From: Gammaproteobacteria bacterium
GTDB taxonomy: Bacteria; Pseudomonadota; Gammaproteobacteria; Pseudomonadales; Azotimanducaceae
DNA: 64,000 nucleotides
Assembly (NCBI GenBank): GCA_018656865.1
Contig: JABHYO010000150.1
Span: 19,077-83,076 of the forward strand
Reading direction: 5' to 3'
Each line of letters starts with the position of its first letter. Position 1 is the first letter of the stretch. The position numbers were made by a program, and so were the translations under genes. Below, one piece after another: positions 37,737 through 47,383 of this stretch. The notes under the pieces were generated by a model. That model saw nothing but the letters and a program-made list of their open reading frames with translations, ran no database searches and was not told the DNA's origin.

Positions 37737-38769
37737 AGACTTGGTATTCGTGGACGAAGTCGACTAGCGCCTTAACATTATCAACCGGCGTCTCCGGCAG
37801 AATTCCATGCCCCAGATTAAAGATATGCCCTGGTCGACGCTCAACTTCTTTCATGACGGAACCGGCAGTTGCCAACATCGCCTCTTTCTTCGCAAAGAGC
37901 GCCACAGGATCCATATTGCCCTGAACCGCCGGGACGCCCATAAGATCCCAACTTTCCCGTAGAGGCGCGCGCCAGTCCAACGCCATCACATCACCACCGG
38001 CTTCCGCCATTAACGGTAGCAACGCTGGATTACCCGTACCGAAATGAATAACGGGGACCCGACCACTGATTTCTGAAATCAGACGCCTGCTATGCTCGAA
38101 TACATATTCGCGGTAATCACTGACCGACAGGCACCCAACCCAGGAATCAAAGATTTGCACTGCCTGGACACCTTCGTCGATCTGATATCTGAAATAGTCG
38201 ATGGCACAGGTCGTCATTTTCTCCATGATGGCCCGGAAAGCACCCGGGTCACTCAACATCAGTTTCTTGACCTGAATATAGTTACGGGAACCCTTACCCT
38301 CTATGGCATAGGAAGCCAGAGTGAAGGGTGCACCCCCAAAGCCAATCAACGGAATATCATCCGGTAGTTCAGCCCTGATGAGACGAATAACTTCGCCAAT
38401 ATAAGGCATGGTATCTGCAGAAGGCGCGACCCGCAGATTGTCGATATCGGCATTTGATCGAACCGGATTGGCAATATTGGGGCCGACACCCACTATATAG
38501 TCCAGTTCAAGACCCATGGGCTCCAGTATCGGCAGAAGATCCGCAAACATAATTGCCGCATCCACACCGAGTATCCTCTGGGCATCACAGGTTACCTGGG
38601 CAGCAAGGTGTGGTGTTTTGAAGAAATCGAGACTCGGCGTGTCAGCCTTCACCTCGTGATATTCCTTCATATATCGCCCGGCCTGCCGGTTCAGCCAGAC
38701 CGGTGTATAGTCTGTCTGCTCGCCTCGACAGGCTTTCAGAAATACTGATTGCTGCAGTGCATCGTTCAT
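37735..38769 (-). CDS. hemE: Uroporphyrinogen decarboxylase
   Basis: HemE removes four carboxyl groups from uroporphyrinogen III to give coproporphyrinogen III in haem synthesis. The 344 residues include the N-terminal signature PVWLNRQAGRYMKEYHEV (with the substrate-binding arginines), FADLLPILEPMGLELDY, GGAPFTLASY, QIFDSWVGCLS and the C-terminal NLGHGILPETPVDNVKALVDFVHEY. The length is normal for the family (354 in E. coli). The stop codon lies at the edge of a palindromic repeat. Confidence 0.97.
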   Translation of the reverse strand: MNDALQQSVFLKACRGEQTDYTPVWLNRQAGRYMKEYHEVKADTPSLDFFKTPHLAAQVTCDAQRILGVDAAIMFADLLPILEPMGLELDYIVGVGPNIANPVRSNADIDNLRVAPSADTMPYIGEVIRLIRAELPDDIPLIGFGGAPFTLASYAIEGKGSRNYIQVKKLMLSDPGAFRAIMEKMTTCAIDYFRYQIDEGVQAVQIFDSWVGCLSVSDYREYVFEHSRRLISEISGRVPVIHFGTGNPALLPLMAEAGGDVMALDWRAPLRESWDLMGVPAVQGNMDPVALFAKKEAMLATAGSVMKEVERRPGHIFNLGHGILPETPVDNVKALVDFVHEYQV

Positions 38770-38795
38770 GGGTTGCCCAGGAAAAGTGAGGCCGC

Positions 38796-38801
38796 ATTAT
38801 A
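38796..38801 (-). promoter_or_regulatory. Extended -10 element for hemE
   Basis: On the minus strand, TATG followed by TATAAT lies 26 bases upstream of the hemE start, in the 48-base gap after the adenylate cyclase stop. The -35 region is poor, as often seen with extended -10 promoters. Confidence 0.45.
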
Positions 38802-38817
38802 CATACTTGTGGCACTC

Positions 38818-40032
38818 TCATGAGAGCAGCTGGACGCGCCCGGAAAGATACTTGCCGTTACCATGACAGGTCAGTTCTTCCACCCTGTGAAGGTCTACCG
38901 GCGCGGACAAGCCTTTAAGCGCCACCTTACCCAGGCTCTTTACCCTGATCCAGGGACGCAGCAGTCGAAAAGTGCTTTCAGAAATCACAATCTCATCCCG
39001 GCCTGCCACACCCTCAATCCGGCTAGCCTGATTCACCGCACTACCAAGAGCCGTATAGTCCATTCGTTCAACACAACCGAAGCTACCGACCAGACAGTAA
39101 CCCGTGTGGATGCCTATTCGGATATGTATGGTTCGACCTGTCTCCCAGGGTGTCGACATCTGCCGCAACTTGTCTCTCATATCCACTGCCATCGATACGC
39201 AGGCATAGGCGTCCGCAACCGGCCCATCGGAATCAGGATCACCAAAGAAAATCATCATGCCGTCACCCAGAAACTTGTCGACTGTACCGCCATAGATACC
39301 TGCAATTTTGGTCATGGCTTCAAGATAAGCATTCAGCCATCTGGCGACAGCTGTTTCATCAACGGTATCCATCAAGTGGGTAAAACCTTCTATATCAGAA
39401 AAAAATACCGTCAGACGCTTTCTCCGCACCTGTGGCGTACTCTCCCAACGATCCAACTGTGGTGCGATGAACGGCCTCAACCTCTCTTTCGCCTGTTCAA
39501 GTTCATGCCTCAACGAGAACTCTCGTCTGTGTTCCGTATTGAGGCGCGAGGTCTCCCGATAGACGAGCCAGGCAATGTAGCCCGAGTAGACGAGCAAACA
39601 GGCGAAACTCACCAGGTCCAGGTCTCTCACACCATCTGTAAGGTAGTACCGACCGGTAAGCCAGGCACCACCAAAACAGAGTGGCGTGCCTATAGCCAAT
39701 GCCACCGGACCGGCGACGATAACAATACTGACGGTAAGCATGGTAACCAGAACAATACAGGCTGTGGGCGAATACCCAACCATGCCGACGACCAATCCAG
39801 TCAACAGCGCGTCTACGACAAGAGATCGACGAATAATGTCTGTTGAAGCGCTTACCCGTTGAAGAAGCAACTGGACCAAATAAGGGTAGACGAAACAAAT
39901 AGCCGCACCAACAAGGCAGGCAACCGATCCCGCATACTGTGAAGCAACGAGGAGGATTACAGCCGCCATCATCCAGGCCAAGATCCTTGGACGATTGATG
40001 GCGTCATACAGATATTTCTCTGAAGACTGCAT
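38818..40032 (-). CDS. Membrane-bound class III adenylate cyclase, CyaB-like
   Basis: The 404-residue protein has an N-terminal region with about five to six hydrophobic segments (18-160), a short coiled linker, and a class III nucleotide cyclase domain (about 204-385). Key residues are visible: metal aspartates D213 (FFSDIEGF) and D257 (KFLGDG), purine-selecting K253 and D325 (MDYTALG), and transition-state N334 and R338 (NQASR). The Lys/Asp pair indicates ATP rather than GTP, so the product should be cAMP. The topology recalls the MASE2 sensor of P. aeruginosa CyaB. The activating signal is unknown. Confidence 0.85.
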   Translation of the reverse strand: MQSSEKYLYDAINRPRILAWMMAAVILLVASQYAGSVACLVGAAICFVYPYLVQLLLQRVSASTDIIRRSLVVDALLTGLVVGMVGYSPTACIVLVTMLTVSIVIVAGPVALAIGTPLCFGGAWLTGRYYLTDGVRDLDLVSFACLLVYSGYIAWLVYRETSRLNTEHRREFSLRHELEQAKERLRPFIAPQLDRWESTPQVRRKRLTVFFSDIEGFTHLMDTVDETAVARWLNAYLEAMTKIAGIYGGTVDKFLGDGMMIFFGDPDSDGPVADAYACVSMAVDMRDKLRQMSTPWETGRTIHIRIGIHTGYCLVGSFGCVERMDYTALGSAVNQASRIEGVAGRDEIVISESTFRLLRPWIRVKSLGKVALKGLSAPVDLHRVEELTCHGNGKYLSGRVQLLS

Positions 40033-40129
40033 CGGTTCATCTTCAAAGATAATCCGCGCTAAAACGACACCCTGGCGAGGCAGTTAATGTAAGCCTTCTA
40101 CTGCCGTTTCTGTGGGAAGAAGCTGACTG

Positions 40130-41329
40130 TCAGTCGCCACCTGCAGCGAGATCAATATCCACTTCGAGTTCTACATCAGCCTCATAGTCAGTGCCTTCAA
40201 TGTTAAAGCCGTGCAATCCCAGGAAAGCCTGTCGGTAGCCTGAAAAATCTGCCAGGGAATCCAAATTGCTCTCGTCTACCATCGCCCACTTATCAGCGAC
40301 AAAGGTCTGAATATCAGGAGCGAGTTCCAATTCGTCCATACGGATTCGACCCTCATCATCAGTACGCAACTCACCCCCCCCATAGAGTTGCGTATCGAAT
40401 AGGCGGGTTGTCTGTTCAATGCAGCCTTCATGTGTTCCCGCATCCTTCATGGCCTTGAAAAGCAGGGACAGATAGATAGACATTCCAGGGATGGCAGACG
40501 CCGCCTGGGTCACCAGCCCCTTCATGACCGCCACATAGGCACTGCCACCAACTTCCGCCAAAGGCTCGACCAGGGCTTTCCTGGCACGATCCAGATCTTC
40601 CTTGGCTCTTCCTATCGTGCCGTGATGATAGATCGACCAGGTTACTTCACTACCAAGGTAGGTATAGTTGGTTGTGATGCATCCCGGCGCCAGAAGTCCT
40701 CTTTCTTTCAGCGCGTGAATCCACAGCTCCCAGTCTTCACCACCCATGACCTTAATCGTGTCGGCAACCTCCTCATCACTCGCCGGTTCAAGTGAAACAT
40801 CTCTCATTACGCCGGTATTGAAATCTATTGTCCTGCCTTCGAAAGGCTCCCCAACAGGCTTCAGTGTCGATCTCACAACTTCGCCATCCGGCATCTGCCT
40901 TGCGGGCGCGGCTAATGAATAGATCACCAGGTCAACCTGTCCTAAGTCCCGCTCGATAACGTCGCAGGTGGCCTGTTTGATCTCTTCGGAATAGGCGTCA
41001 CCGTTAATATTCGCAGCATAATGCCCTTTCGCCTTTGCTGCTTCGGTAAAAGCCGCTGTTTTGTACCAGCCTGGCGATGCTGTTCTGTTTCCCGAGGCAG
41101 GTCGTTCAAAAAAAACTCCAACGGTGGAGGCACCGTAACCAAACGCTGCGCTGATTCTCGACGCAAGGCCATAGCCACCGGATGCTCCAATAATCAGAAC
41201 ATTTTTCGGTCCTTCGCCTCGAACGGAGCCAGATTCAACATGCCTTATCTGATTTTCGACGTCTCTGGCACATCCTGCCGGATGGGCAGTTGTGCACAGA
41301 AATCCTCTTATACGTGGTTTGATGATCAT
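40130..41329 (-). CDS. fabV: Trans-2-enoyl-ACP/CoA reductase FabV
   Basis: FabV is an NADH-dependent enoyl reductase that completes each round of fatty acid elongation; homologues are refractory to triclosan. The 399-residue single-chain enzyme has the NADH-binding motif GASGGYGLASR (48-58) and the active-site Tyr-x8-Lys at Y234-K243 (YHHGTIGRAK). This spacing distinguishes FabV from FabI (x6). The N-terminus MIIKPRIRGFLCTTAHPAGC is characteristic. It is coded 8 bases after lgt on the same strand. I see no fabI in this window. Confidence 0.96.
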   Translation of the reverse strand: MIIKPRIRGFLCTTAHPAGCARDVENQIRHVESGSVRGEGPKNVLIIGASGGYGLASRISAAFGYGASTVGVFFERPASGNRTASPGWYKTAAFTEAAKAKGHYAANINGDAYSEEIKQATCDVIERDLGQVDLVIYSLAAPARQMPDGEVVRSTLKPVGEPFEGRTIDFNTGVMRDVSLEPASDEEVADTIKVMGGEDWELWIHALKERGLLAPGCITTNYTYLGSEVTWSIYHHGTIGRAKEDLDRARKALVEPLAEVGGSAYVAVMKGLVTQAASAIPGMSIYLSLLFKAMKDAGTHEGCIEQTTRLFDTQLYGGGELRTDDEGRIRMDELELAPDIQTFVADKWAMVDESNLDSLADFSGYRQAFLGLHGFNIEGTDYEADVELEVDIDLAAGGD

Positions 41330-41337
41330 AACGACAA

Positions 41338-42120
41338 CTAATTCATTCCTTTCCGATAACTATAGGCCATAAATCCGGTCCCCAGAAGCACCATCGGCAA
41401 CGACAATAACTGTCCGGCGGTTACCGAGTCGAACAGGATGAAACCCATATGGGTATCCGGCTCGCGAAACAGCTCAGTGAACAGACGCAATGTGCCATAT
41501 CCAATGAGAAACAAACCCGATACCGCCATTTCCGGACGTTGACCACGAGCAAAAATCCAGAGGATCGTAAACAACACCGGGCCTTCAAGGATCGCCTGGT
41601 ACACACTGGATGGATGTCTGCCGACGATGTCTCCGGGATAGATAACCGCCCACGGCACTTCTGTTACCCGCCCCGGCAGCTCCGTATTAATAAAATTACC
41701 AATACGTCCACATCCGAGCGCCAACGGAATGGAAGGCGCAATGAAATCCGTTACTGCAAAGAATGTCTGTCCCTGACGACGCGCGAACACGGCGACACCG
41801 ATAAGCACGCCGATCATACCGCCATGAAACGACATTCCCCCTTCCCAGATTCTGATGATCGACAGCGGATTTGCCACCAGATTTTCAATGCCGTAAAAAA
41901 ACCCATAGCCAATCCGCCCACCCAGTAGAACACCAAGCACCGCGTAGAATACGAGATCAGACAGTTCCTCAGCCGTATATCCACTTCGGTACTGCCGGTT
42001 CCGATAGCCCAACGTCCACCAGACCATGGAGATACCAACCAGGTATGAAATTGCATACCAGTGAATACTGACGGGTCCAAGACTGATTGCCACCGGGTCT
42101 ACTACCGGATACTGCCACAT
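41338..42120 (-). CDS. lgt: Prolipoprotein diacylglyceryl transferase
   Basis: Lgt transfers diacylglycerol from phosphatidylglycerol to the lipobox cysteine of prelipoproteins in the inner membrane. With the ATG at 42120 it has 260 residues; a longer upstream frame overlaps the divergent NRDE gene and lacks family similarity. It has several hydrophobic segments, the HGGMIGVL block and the Lgt signature GRIGNFINTELPGR, followed by GRHPSSVYQAILEG. A lipoprotein substrate candidate is encoded at 46.4 kb. Confidence 0.96.
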   Translation of the reverse strand: MWQYPVVDPVAISLGPVSIHWYAISYLVGISMVWWTLGYRNRQYRSGYTAEELSDLVFYAVLGVLLGGRIGYGFFYGIENLVANPLSIIRIWEGGMSFHGGMIGVLIGVAVFARRQGQTFFAVTDFIAPSIPLALGCGRIGNFINTELPGRVTEVPWAVIYPGDIVGRHPSSVYQAILEGPVLFTILWIFARGQRPEMAVSGLFLIGYGTLRLFTELFREPDTHMGFILFDSVTAGQLLSLPMVLLGTGFMAYSYRKGMN

Positions 42121-42170
42121 GTGATGCCAGAGATATGATAAGGAATACGCATTATCCGTTATCACGGGCC

Positions 42171-42196
42171 TCTGATAAACTCGCGTTTTTATCAGA
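42171..42196. repeat. Perfect inverted repeat upstream of the NRDE gene
   Basis: TCTGATAAA (42171-42179) and TTTATCAGA (42188-42196) form a perfect 9-bp inverted repeat with an 8-base centre, ending 12 bases before the GTG start at 42209. It could be an operator or an RNA hairpin near the ribosome-binding site. It lies in the 88-base spacer between divergent lgt and the NRDE gene. Confidence 0.5.
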
Positions 42197-42208
42197 CCCC
42201 AACACCTC

Positions 42209-42940
42209 GTGTGCCTTATCCTTTTCGCCGTTAATCCCAATGAGCGCTTTCGGTTGATCGTCGCTGCAAATCGTGACGAACTTTATGCCAGACCAACAGT
42301 CAATGCGGACTTCTGGCCAGAACATCCCGATATTCTGGCCGGACGCGATGAAAACATGGGTGGGACCTGGCTAGGTATAGACCGGCAGGGAAGATTCGCT
42401 GCAGTGACAAACTTCCGCGAAGAACCGCCGGCTCCTTTGCCACCAAGATCCAGAGGCGACCTCCCGCTCAACTTCCTGAATGCAGACACCACTCCCCTCG
42501 ACTATGTGAAGGACGTGTCCACACGCAGCGAAACCTACCGTGGCTTCAATCTCATTGTCGCCGACAGCCAGTCCACCCTCTACTACGGTAATCGCGCTGG
42601 CAATCCTAGAGAGCTTGCAGACGGCTACTATGGCCTCAGCAACCAGGTACTAGACTGCGACTGGCCCAAGGTTATCGAAGGGCGCCAAAGACTACAAAAA
42701 AAGATGGAGAGTGATGCTGACGATCTGTCTGAGTCGCTTTTTGAACTTCTCCTGAGTTCAGGCGACGACCGTGAATTCTCAAATAGCTTCATCAGCGGTG
42801 ACGAGTATGGCACCAGAGCAGCCAGTGTGGTCTTGAAGACACATGACGGTGAAATCTACTTTGAGGAGCGGAACTTCGGTCCTGGCGGGAAATTCCTGAA
42901 TTCCAATGGCTACAATTTCAATTGTGGCTACGACTCCTGA
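42209..42940 (+). CDS. NRDE (TANGO2-like) family protein
   Basis: The 243-residue protein starts MCLILFAVNPNERFRLIVAANRDELYARP, containing the NRDE motif that names the family (DUF833/TANGO2). The conserved Cys2 and the AGRDENMGGTWLGID segment are present. The eukaryotic homologue is linked to membrane traffic and haem or lipid handling; the bacterial role is unknown. The start is GTG at 42209. The 3' end overlaps convergent ptsP by 23 bases. Confidence 0.85.
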   Translation: MCLILFAVNPNERFRLIVAANRDELYARPTVNADFWPEHPDILAGRDENMGGTWLGIDRQGRFAAVTNFREEPPAPLPPRSRGDLPLNFLNADTTPLDYVKDVSTRSETYRGFNLIVADSQSTLYYGNRAGNPRELADGYYGLSNQVLDCDWPKVIEGRQRLQKKMESDADDLSESLFELLLSSGDDREFSNSFISGDEYGTRAASVVLKTHDGEIYFEERNFGPGGKFLNSNGYNFNCGYDS

Positions 42941-45188
42941 CGATATTTCCCAGCCCGGCTTTTCGCATTTCTTCGTCAACATAGTTCTTGATCAGGTAAG
43001 CGTTATCCATCTCCAGCGTCTTCGAGAGGATATTTTTCGCCTGATCCAGGGCGAAGTGACTCAGTGCGTGCTTTACCATCAGAAGATTAGTTGAATTCAT
43101 CGACAAGACATCAAAACCCATTGCCATCAACAGCAATGCGGCCGAAGGATTTCCCGCCATTTCCCCGCAAATCCCGATAGCTTTGCGCTCATCATGCGTA
43201 ACCTGGACCACATGATTTAGTGCATGGAGTACTGCGGGATGAAATTCCTGATATAGCTCCGCTACCTGCGCATTGTTTCGGTCGACAGCCAGCATGTACT
43301 GAATCAGGTCGTTACTGCCAACGGAGAGGAAATCAACGCGCTTTATAATATCCCGAGCCTGAAAAACCGCCGCCGGCACTTCGATCATGACACCGACATC
43401 GGGCATCTCAACTTCAACACCCTCTTCGACAATTTCCCGATAGCACTGAGCGATCAAGCGCTGGGCCTCGTCTATTTCCGCCGTGCTGCTGACCATAGGC
43501 AACATAATTCTAAGGTCAGAATCGATACCTTCGTTTGCCCGAATCATGGCACGTACCTGGGCGAGGAATATTTCCGGGTGATCTAATGTGACACGAATGC
43601 CACGCCAACCCAGGAATGGGTTTTCTTCCGAAATGGGAAAGTAGGACAAAGCCTTGTCACCGCCAATATCCAATGTCCTCATGGTCACAGGACGCGGTGC
43701 AAACGCCTCAAGATGTTCCCGGTAGATGACTCGCTGTTCTTCCTCTGTAGGAAAGCGATCATTCATCATAAACTGCGTTTCCGTCCGATACAGCCCGACC
43801 CCCTCGGCACCGCGATCCAGCGAGCGTGCGACATCGGTCATGAGTCCGGTATTGACCCAGAGTCTTACGCGGTGACCGTCTTTGGTGTGACATGGTTCAT
43901 CCGCTTTGACGACCAGACCCTCTACCAGAGCAGCTTCTTCTCGGGCAACTCGCTCGTAGTACTTTTTCTCTTCCCGTTTCGGGTAAGTGATGACAACACC
44001 TTCAAACCCGTCAATGATGACCGGGGCACCGTCAAGCAGTTCTATGGGAAGATCTTCCACACCCATGACTGTCGGCGCACCCATCGCCTCCGCGAGTATC
44101 GCGACATGAGACTTACCCGATCCTTTGACAGAAACAAAACCCATTAAACGATCCCTGGGCACCATGGCGAGGTCCGCCGGTGTGAGTTCCGTGCTAACAA
44201 GGATAGTCTTCTTAGGATACTTCTTGCGCCTTGTGTCGACAGACTGAAGATGAGCCAGAACCCGGTTACCCAGATCACGAACATCTGTACCCCGTTCACG
44301 CAGGTAGACATCTTCCATCGCTTCGAAGTTGTCAACGTGCACCGTGATCACCTTGCGCAGTGAACTCTGTGCCCACTCACCCGCTTGAATTCTGTCGACA
44401 ACCTCACCGGTGATGGCCGAGTCATCCAGCATATGCAGGTAAGCGTCGAACAGCGCAAGCTCTTCCGGTTGCAGTCGATCTTCCAGTTTTGCCGCAATAA
44501 CTGAGATGTCCTCCCGGGTTTTCTCGATTGCCCGCCGAAACAGCGCAACTTCCTTATCAATGTTGGCGGCCTTTTTCTCGGGAATGTTGTGCAGTTCTGC
44601 TTCGGGGTAGGTCACAACAACAGTACCCATTGCTACTCCAGCGGCTCCCTGCATGCCCTTGAAACGAGCTGACGTTGGCTTTCCCCGACCTTGAAACGCC
44701 AGAGCGCCTGTCGCTTCGGCGTGCGCGATAACCCCCGCCAGCTGCGCCGACAGTGTGATCAGAAAGGCTTCTTCGCTCTCATCGAAGCGCCGGGTCTGCT
44801 GCTGCTGAATGATGAGAACACCGAGAATTTTACGATGGTGGATAATTGGCACACCAAGAAAAGCGTGGAATGGTTCTTCACCGATTTCCGTGAAATGCCG
44901 GTGACGAGGGTGATCCTGGGCGTCTTCCAGATTGATCGGCTCTGCACGTTCGCCAACGTAACCAACTAGACCTTCGTCCAGTCCCATAGAAACTTTGCCG
45001 ACAGCGTCCCGATTGAGTCCGCGGGTTGCCATGAAGATGTACCGCTGAAGTTCTTCATCCTTGAGATAGATACTGCAGACTTCGGTTTCCATCGCATCAC
45101 GGACACGCTCAACAATGATCTCAAGCACTGTCTGCAGGTCGCTGGCCCGGCTGACTTCCTGGATAACGCCTCGAAGAATACCTAGCAT
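42918..45188 (-). CDS. ptsP: Phosphoenolpyruvate-protein phosphotransferase PtsP (EI-Ntr)
   Basis: PtsP is the first enzyme of the nitrogen phosphotransferase system and passes phosphate from PEP to NPr (PtsO). The 756-residue protein has an N-terminal GAF domain (about 1-165), then an enzyme I region. That region shows a phospho-histidine loop (GSGKSHVAILAEAMGAPTVMG), the PEP-binding GVGLYRTETQFMM and MRTLDIGGDK, and the C-terminal cysteine loop GICGEMAGNP. The GAF domain distinguishes it from sugar-type PtsI. rppH lies 10 bases upstream on the same strand, the usual pairing. Confidence 0.96.
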   Translation of the reverse strand: MLGILRGVIQEVSRASDLQTVLEIIVERVRDAMETEVCSIYLKDEELQRYIFMATRGLNRDAVGKVSMGLDEGLVGYVGERAEPINLEDAQDHPRHRHFTEIGEEPFHAFLGVPIIHHRKILGVLIIQQQQTRRFDESEEAFLITLSAQLAGVIAHAEATGALAFQGRGKPTSARFKGMQGAAGVAMGTVVVTYPEAELHNIPEKKAANIDKEVALFRRAIEKTREDISVIAAKLEDRLQPEELALFDAYLHMLDDSAITGEVVDRIQAGEWAQSSLRKVITVHVDNFEAMEDVYLRERGTDVRDLGNRVLAHLQSVDTRRKKYPKKTILVSTELTPADLAMVPRDRLMGFVSVKGSGKSHVAILAEAMGAPTVMGVEDLPIELLDGAPVIIDGFEGVVITYPKREEKKYYERVAREEAALVEGLVVKADEPCHTKDGHRVRLWVNTGLMTDVARSLDRGAEGVGLYRTETQFMMNDRFPTEEEQRVIYREHLEAFAPRPVTMRTLDIGGDKALSYFPISEENPFLGWRGIRVTLDHPEIFLAQVRAMIRANEGIDSDLRIMLPMVSSTAEIDEAQRLIAQCYREIVEEGVEVEMPDVGVMIEVPAAVFQARDIIKRVDFLSVGSNDLIQYMLAVDRNNAQVAELYQEFHPAVLHALNHVVQVTHDERKAIGICGEMAGNPSAALLLMAMGFDVLSMNSTNLLMVKHALSHFALDQAKNILSKTLEMDNAYLIKNYVDEEMRKAGLGNIVRSRSHN

Positions 45189-45198
45189 CGGAACAACC

Positions 45199-45681
45199 TC
45201 ACCTGGGGAAGCACTTGGAAAGGTAAGGTGCGAGTTCCTTCATAGCCCGTCGATAGACATCCTGTTTAAACGATACGACCTGACCCAGTGGATACCAATA
45301 GCTCACCCAGCGCCAGAGATCAAATTCCGGTTTCTCCGAGTGATGAAAACATACCGCCTCGTCATCCGCCAGCATCTTCAGCAGATACCATTTCTGCTTC
45401 TGACCGACAAAAGATGACTTATTGTCCCGGAGCAATCGCTTCGGGAGCTTGTATCTCAACCAACCCCGGGTTGTGCCAACGATTTCAACGTGATCCGGAT
45501 TGAGTCCTACTTCCTCGTTCAACTCACGATACAAGGCTTCCTCTGTGGATTCGGCGGATCTGATGCCTCCCTGTGGAAACTGCCAAGCATCCTGCCCCAC
45601 GCGTTTGGCCCAAAGAACCTGACCTTGCTCATTGGCAACAACAATCCCTACATTGGGTCGGTATCCGTCTTCATCTATCAA
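45199..45681 (-). CDS. rppH: RNA pyrophosphohydrolase
   Basis: RppH is a Nudix hydrolase that removes pyrophosphate from the 5' end of triphosphorylated mRNAs and triggers RNase E decay. The Nudix box runs [22 protein letters not shown], and [10 protein letters not shown] and GQKQKWYLL are typical. The best start is the TTG at 45681 ([13 protein letters not shown]): it aligns exactly with the E. coli start, and GAGG lies 9 bases upstream. An in-frame TTG five codons earlier has no Shine-Dalgarno sequence. This gives 160 residues, close to the family length. Confidence 0.93.
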   Translation of the reverse strand: MIDEDGYRPNVGIVVANEQGQVLWAKRVGQDAWQFPQGGIRSAESTEEALYRELNEEVGLNPDHVEIVGTTRGWLRYKLPKRLLRDNKSSFVGQKQKWYLLKMLADDEAVCFHHSEKPEFDLWRWVSYWYPLGQVVSFKQDVYRRAMKELAPYLSKCFPR

Positions 45682-45788
45682 GTACCCAAACCTCAATTAT
45701 CATTAAAATTCATTGTGCTTGATTGTCGCAATTTCAGCAAACAGCCGAGAGAGGATACACTGCGCTCTCCCGGCAACCAGAACGCACC

Positions 45789-46442
45789 ATGGCTCTAGCG
45801 ATTTTCGATCTCGACGAAACCCTGATCGCAACGGACAGCGATCACGAGTGGGGTCAGTACGTGGCTGAATCCGGACTTGTCGACGGGGAAAAACACAAAC
45901 GGCGAAACGATGAGTTTTATGATCAATACAAAGCAGGGCAACTGGATATCAACGAGTATCTGAAGTTCTCCTGCTCAGTACTGGCGAATCATCCTCTCGA
46001 AGTACTGAACCAGCATCGGACCAGCTTCGTGGATGAGCGCATCAGGCCCAACATCCTCACAGAAGCGATGAACCTCGTGTCAGAGCACCGCGCCGCTGGT
46101 GACTATCTGATGGTGATTACTTCAACCATTGAGTTCGTTACCCGCCCAATCGTCAATATTTTTGGTATCGAAACTCTGATTGCCTCGATCCCCGAACTTA
46201 TTAATGATCGCTACACCGGAAATATCATCGGCGTTCCAAGTTTTGCCGAGGGTAAGGTGAAACGCCTGAATTCCTGGCTTGAGGAATCAACGCTCAGTCT
46301 GGAAGGCAGCTTTTTCTATTCCGATTCACACAACGATTTACCTCTCCTACGCCTGGTCGATCACCCTGTAGCGGTTGACCCGGACCCTGTCCTTCGTAGA
46401 GAAGCCGAAGCTAGACAATGGAAAATTATAAGCCTGCGCTAG
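45789..46442 (+). CDS. HAD-IB family phosphatase
   Basis: The 217-residue protein is a SerB-like HAD hydrolase. It has motif I DLDETLI (residues 7-13), motif II in VITSTIEFVTRP, and motif III/IV in KVKRL and FYSDSHNDLPLL. The tryptophan-containing EWGQYV near the start fits the HAD-IB/CicA-like subgroup often found beside rppH in Pseudomonas. The substrate is unknown. The ATG at 45789 begins MALAIFDLDET; an upstream in-frame start would add unconserved residues. It overlaps the following lipoprotein gene by 25 bases. Confidence 0.82.
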   Translation: MALAIFDLDETLIATDSDHEWGQYVAESGLVDGEKHKRRNDEFYDQYKAGQLDINEYLKFSCSVLANHPLEVLNQHRTSFVDERIRPNILTEAMNLVSEHRAAGDYLMVITSTIEFVTRPIVNIFGIETLIASIPELINDRYTGNIIGVPSFAEGKVKRLNSWLEESTLSLEGSFFYSDSHNDLPLLRLVDHPVAVDPDPVLRREAEARQWKIISLR

Positions 46443-47383
46443 TTCTTCTGATGTTTCTCGCGGGTTGCAGCCAGCCCGCTGTGAACAATCCAGTTCCAGC
46501 TTCGAATGGTGAGGCCCTTACCGCGTCGATCGCTATCTGGCAAAGTGAAAAAAATCGATCTGTTGTTGAGAAGACATCTCGCCTCATCGATAAAACCAAC
46601 GCCTTTCTCGACGCCGAGATGGACGATCGCTCCGCCTGGCAGACTGCCTGGTTGGAGGCGCACGACATGTGGCTGGCAGCATCCATCCTTCGCAAGCCCG
46701 ATGAAAGCGCCCTGAAAGATATTGATGCCTGGCCCTTGGAGCCCGGGTTTCTGGATTCTCTACCAGACTATCCTACAACTGGCATCGTCAACGATGTCAC
46801 ACTGGCACTGAAATCTGATGTCATCAGACAGCAAAACCAATATACGGATGATGTCGAAGTTTCTCTCGGATTTCACGTGATCGAGTATTACGCCTTCTCA
46901 CGCGACCCTGATGATATGCTGCTGGCTGATCGCCACAATTCAGAACGTCGACGCCTTATGATTCGGCTGATAGCCGGACTACTGATGCTGGACCTCCTTA
47001 ATTTCTCCTCCAGCCCCGCGATCCAGCCTTCTTCACCGCTTGAGTTGCTGACTCGACTGCATCAGAGAAGCCAGGCCATCTTCTCAGAGCTCAACCGCCT
47101 GGGCGAACACAGCCAGTCCAGCGGTAAATCACTGCACAATGTCACCGTGCAACTCGCAGCCATAGAGGCGCTGCTTCAGGATCCGGTTTCCCTGAATCAC
47201 TACTTAATCGAGCTGGACCCGGGAAAGACAGAAACTCTCAACTCCAGCTTGAAGGAAGCCATTGCCCTGAGCCGCGATATCGGAAATGACGATCAATCGT
47301 CTGTGAGCCGAGTTTTACTTTTGATTTCTGCGGTATCGCATCAGTTCGAGGACTTGATCACACTCGGCAAGGGGGAACTATGA
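46418..47383 (+). CDS. Imelysin-like (peptidase M75 family) lipoprotein
   Basis: The 321-residue protein has a lipoprotein signal peptide with lipobox LAGC (Cys16), so it should be anchored to a membrane after Lgt processing. The imelysin fold is suggested by [19 protein letters not shown] and the GxHxxE motif [13 protein letters not shown]. Imelysin-like proteins are tied to iron uptake, although this one has no iron-transport neighbours. It is in an operon with the HAD gene and overlaps convergent gcvPB by 6 bases. Confidence 0.78.
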   Translation: MENYKPALVLLMFLAGCSQPAVNNPVPASNGEALTASIAIWQSEKNRSVVEKTSRLIDKTNAFLDAEMDDRSAWQTAWLEAHDMWLAASILRKPDESALKDIDAWPLEPGFLDSLPDYPTTGIVNDVTLALKSDVIRQQNQYTDDVEVSLGFHVIEYYAFSRDPDDMLLADRHNSERRRLMIRLIAGLLMLDLLNFSSSPAIQPSSPLELLTRLHQRSQAIFSELNRLGEHSQSSGKSLHNVTVQLAAIEALLQDPVSLNHYLIELDPGKTETLNSSLKEAIALSRDIGNDDQSSVSRVLLLISAVSHQFEDLITLGKGEL

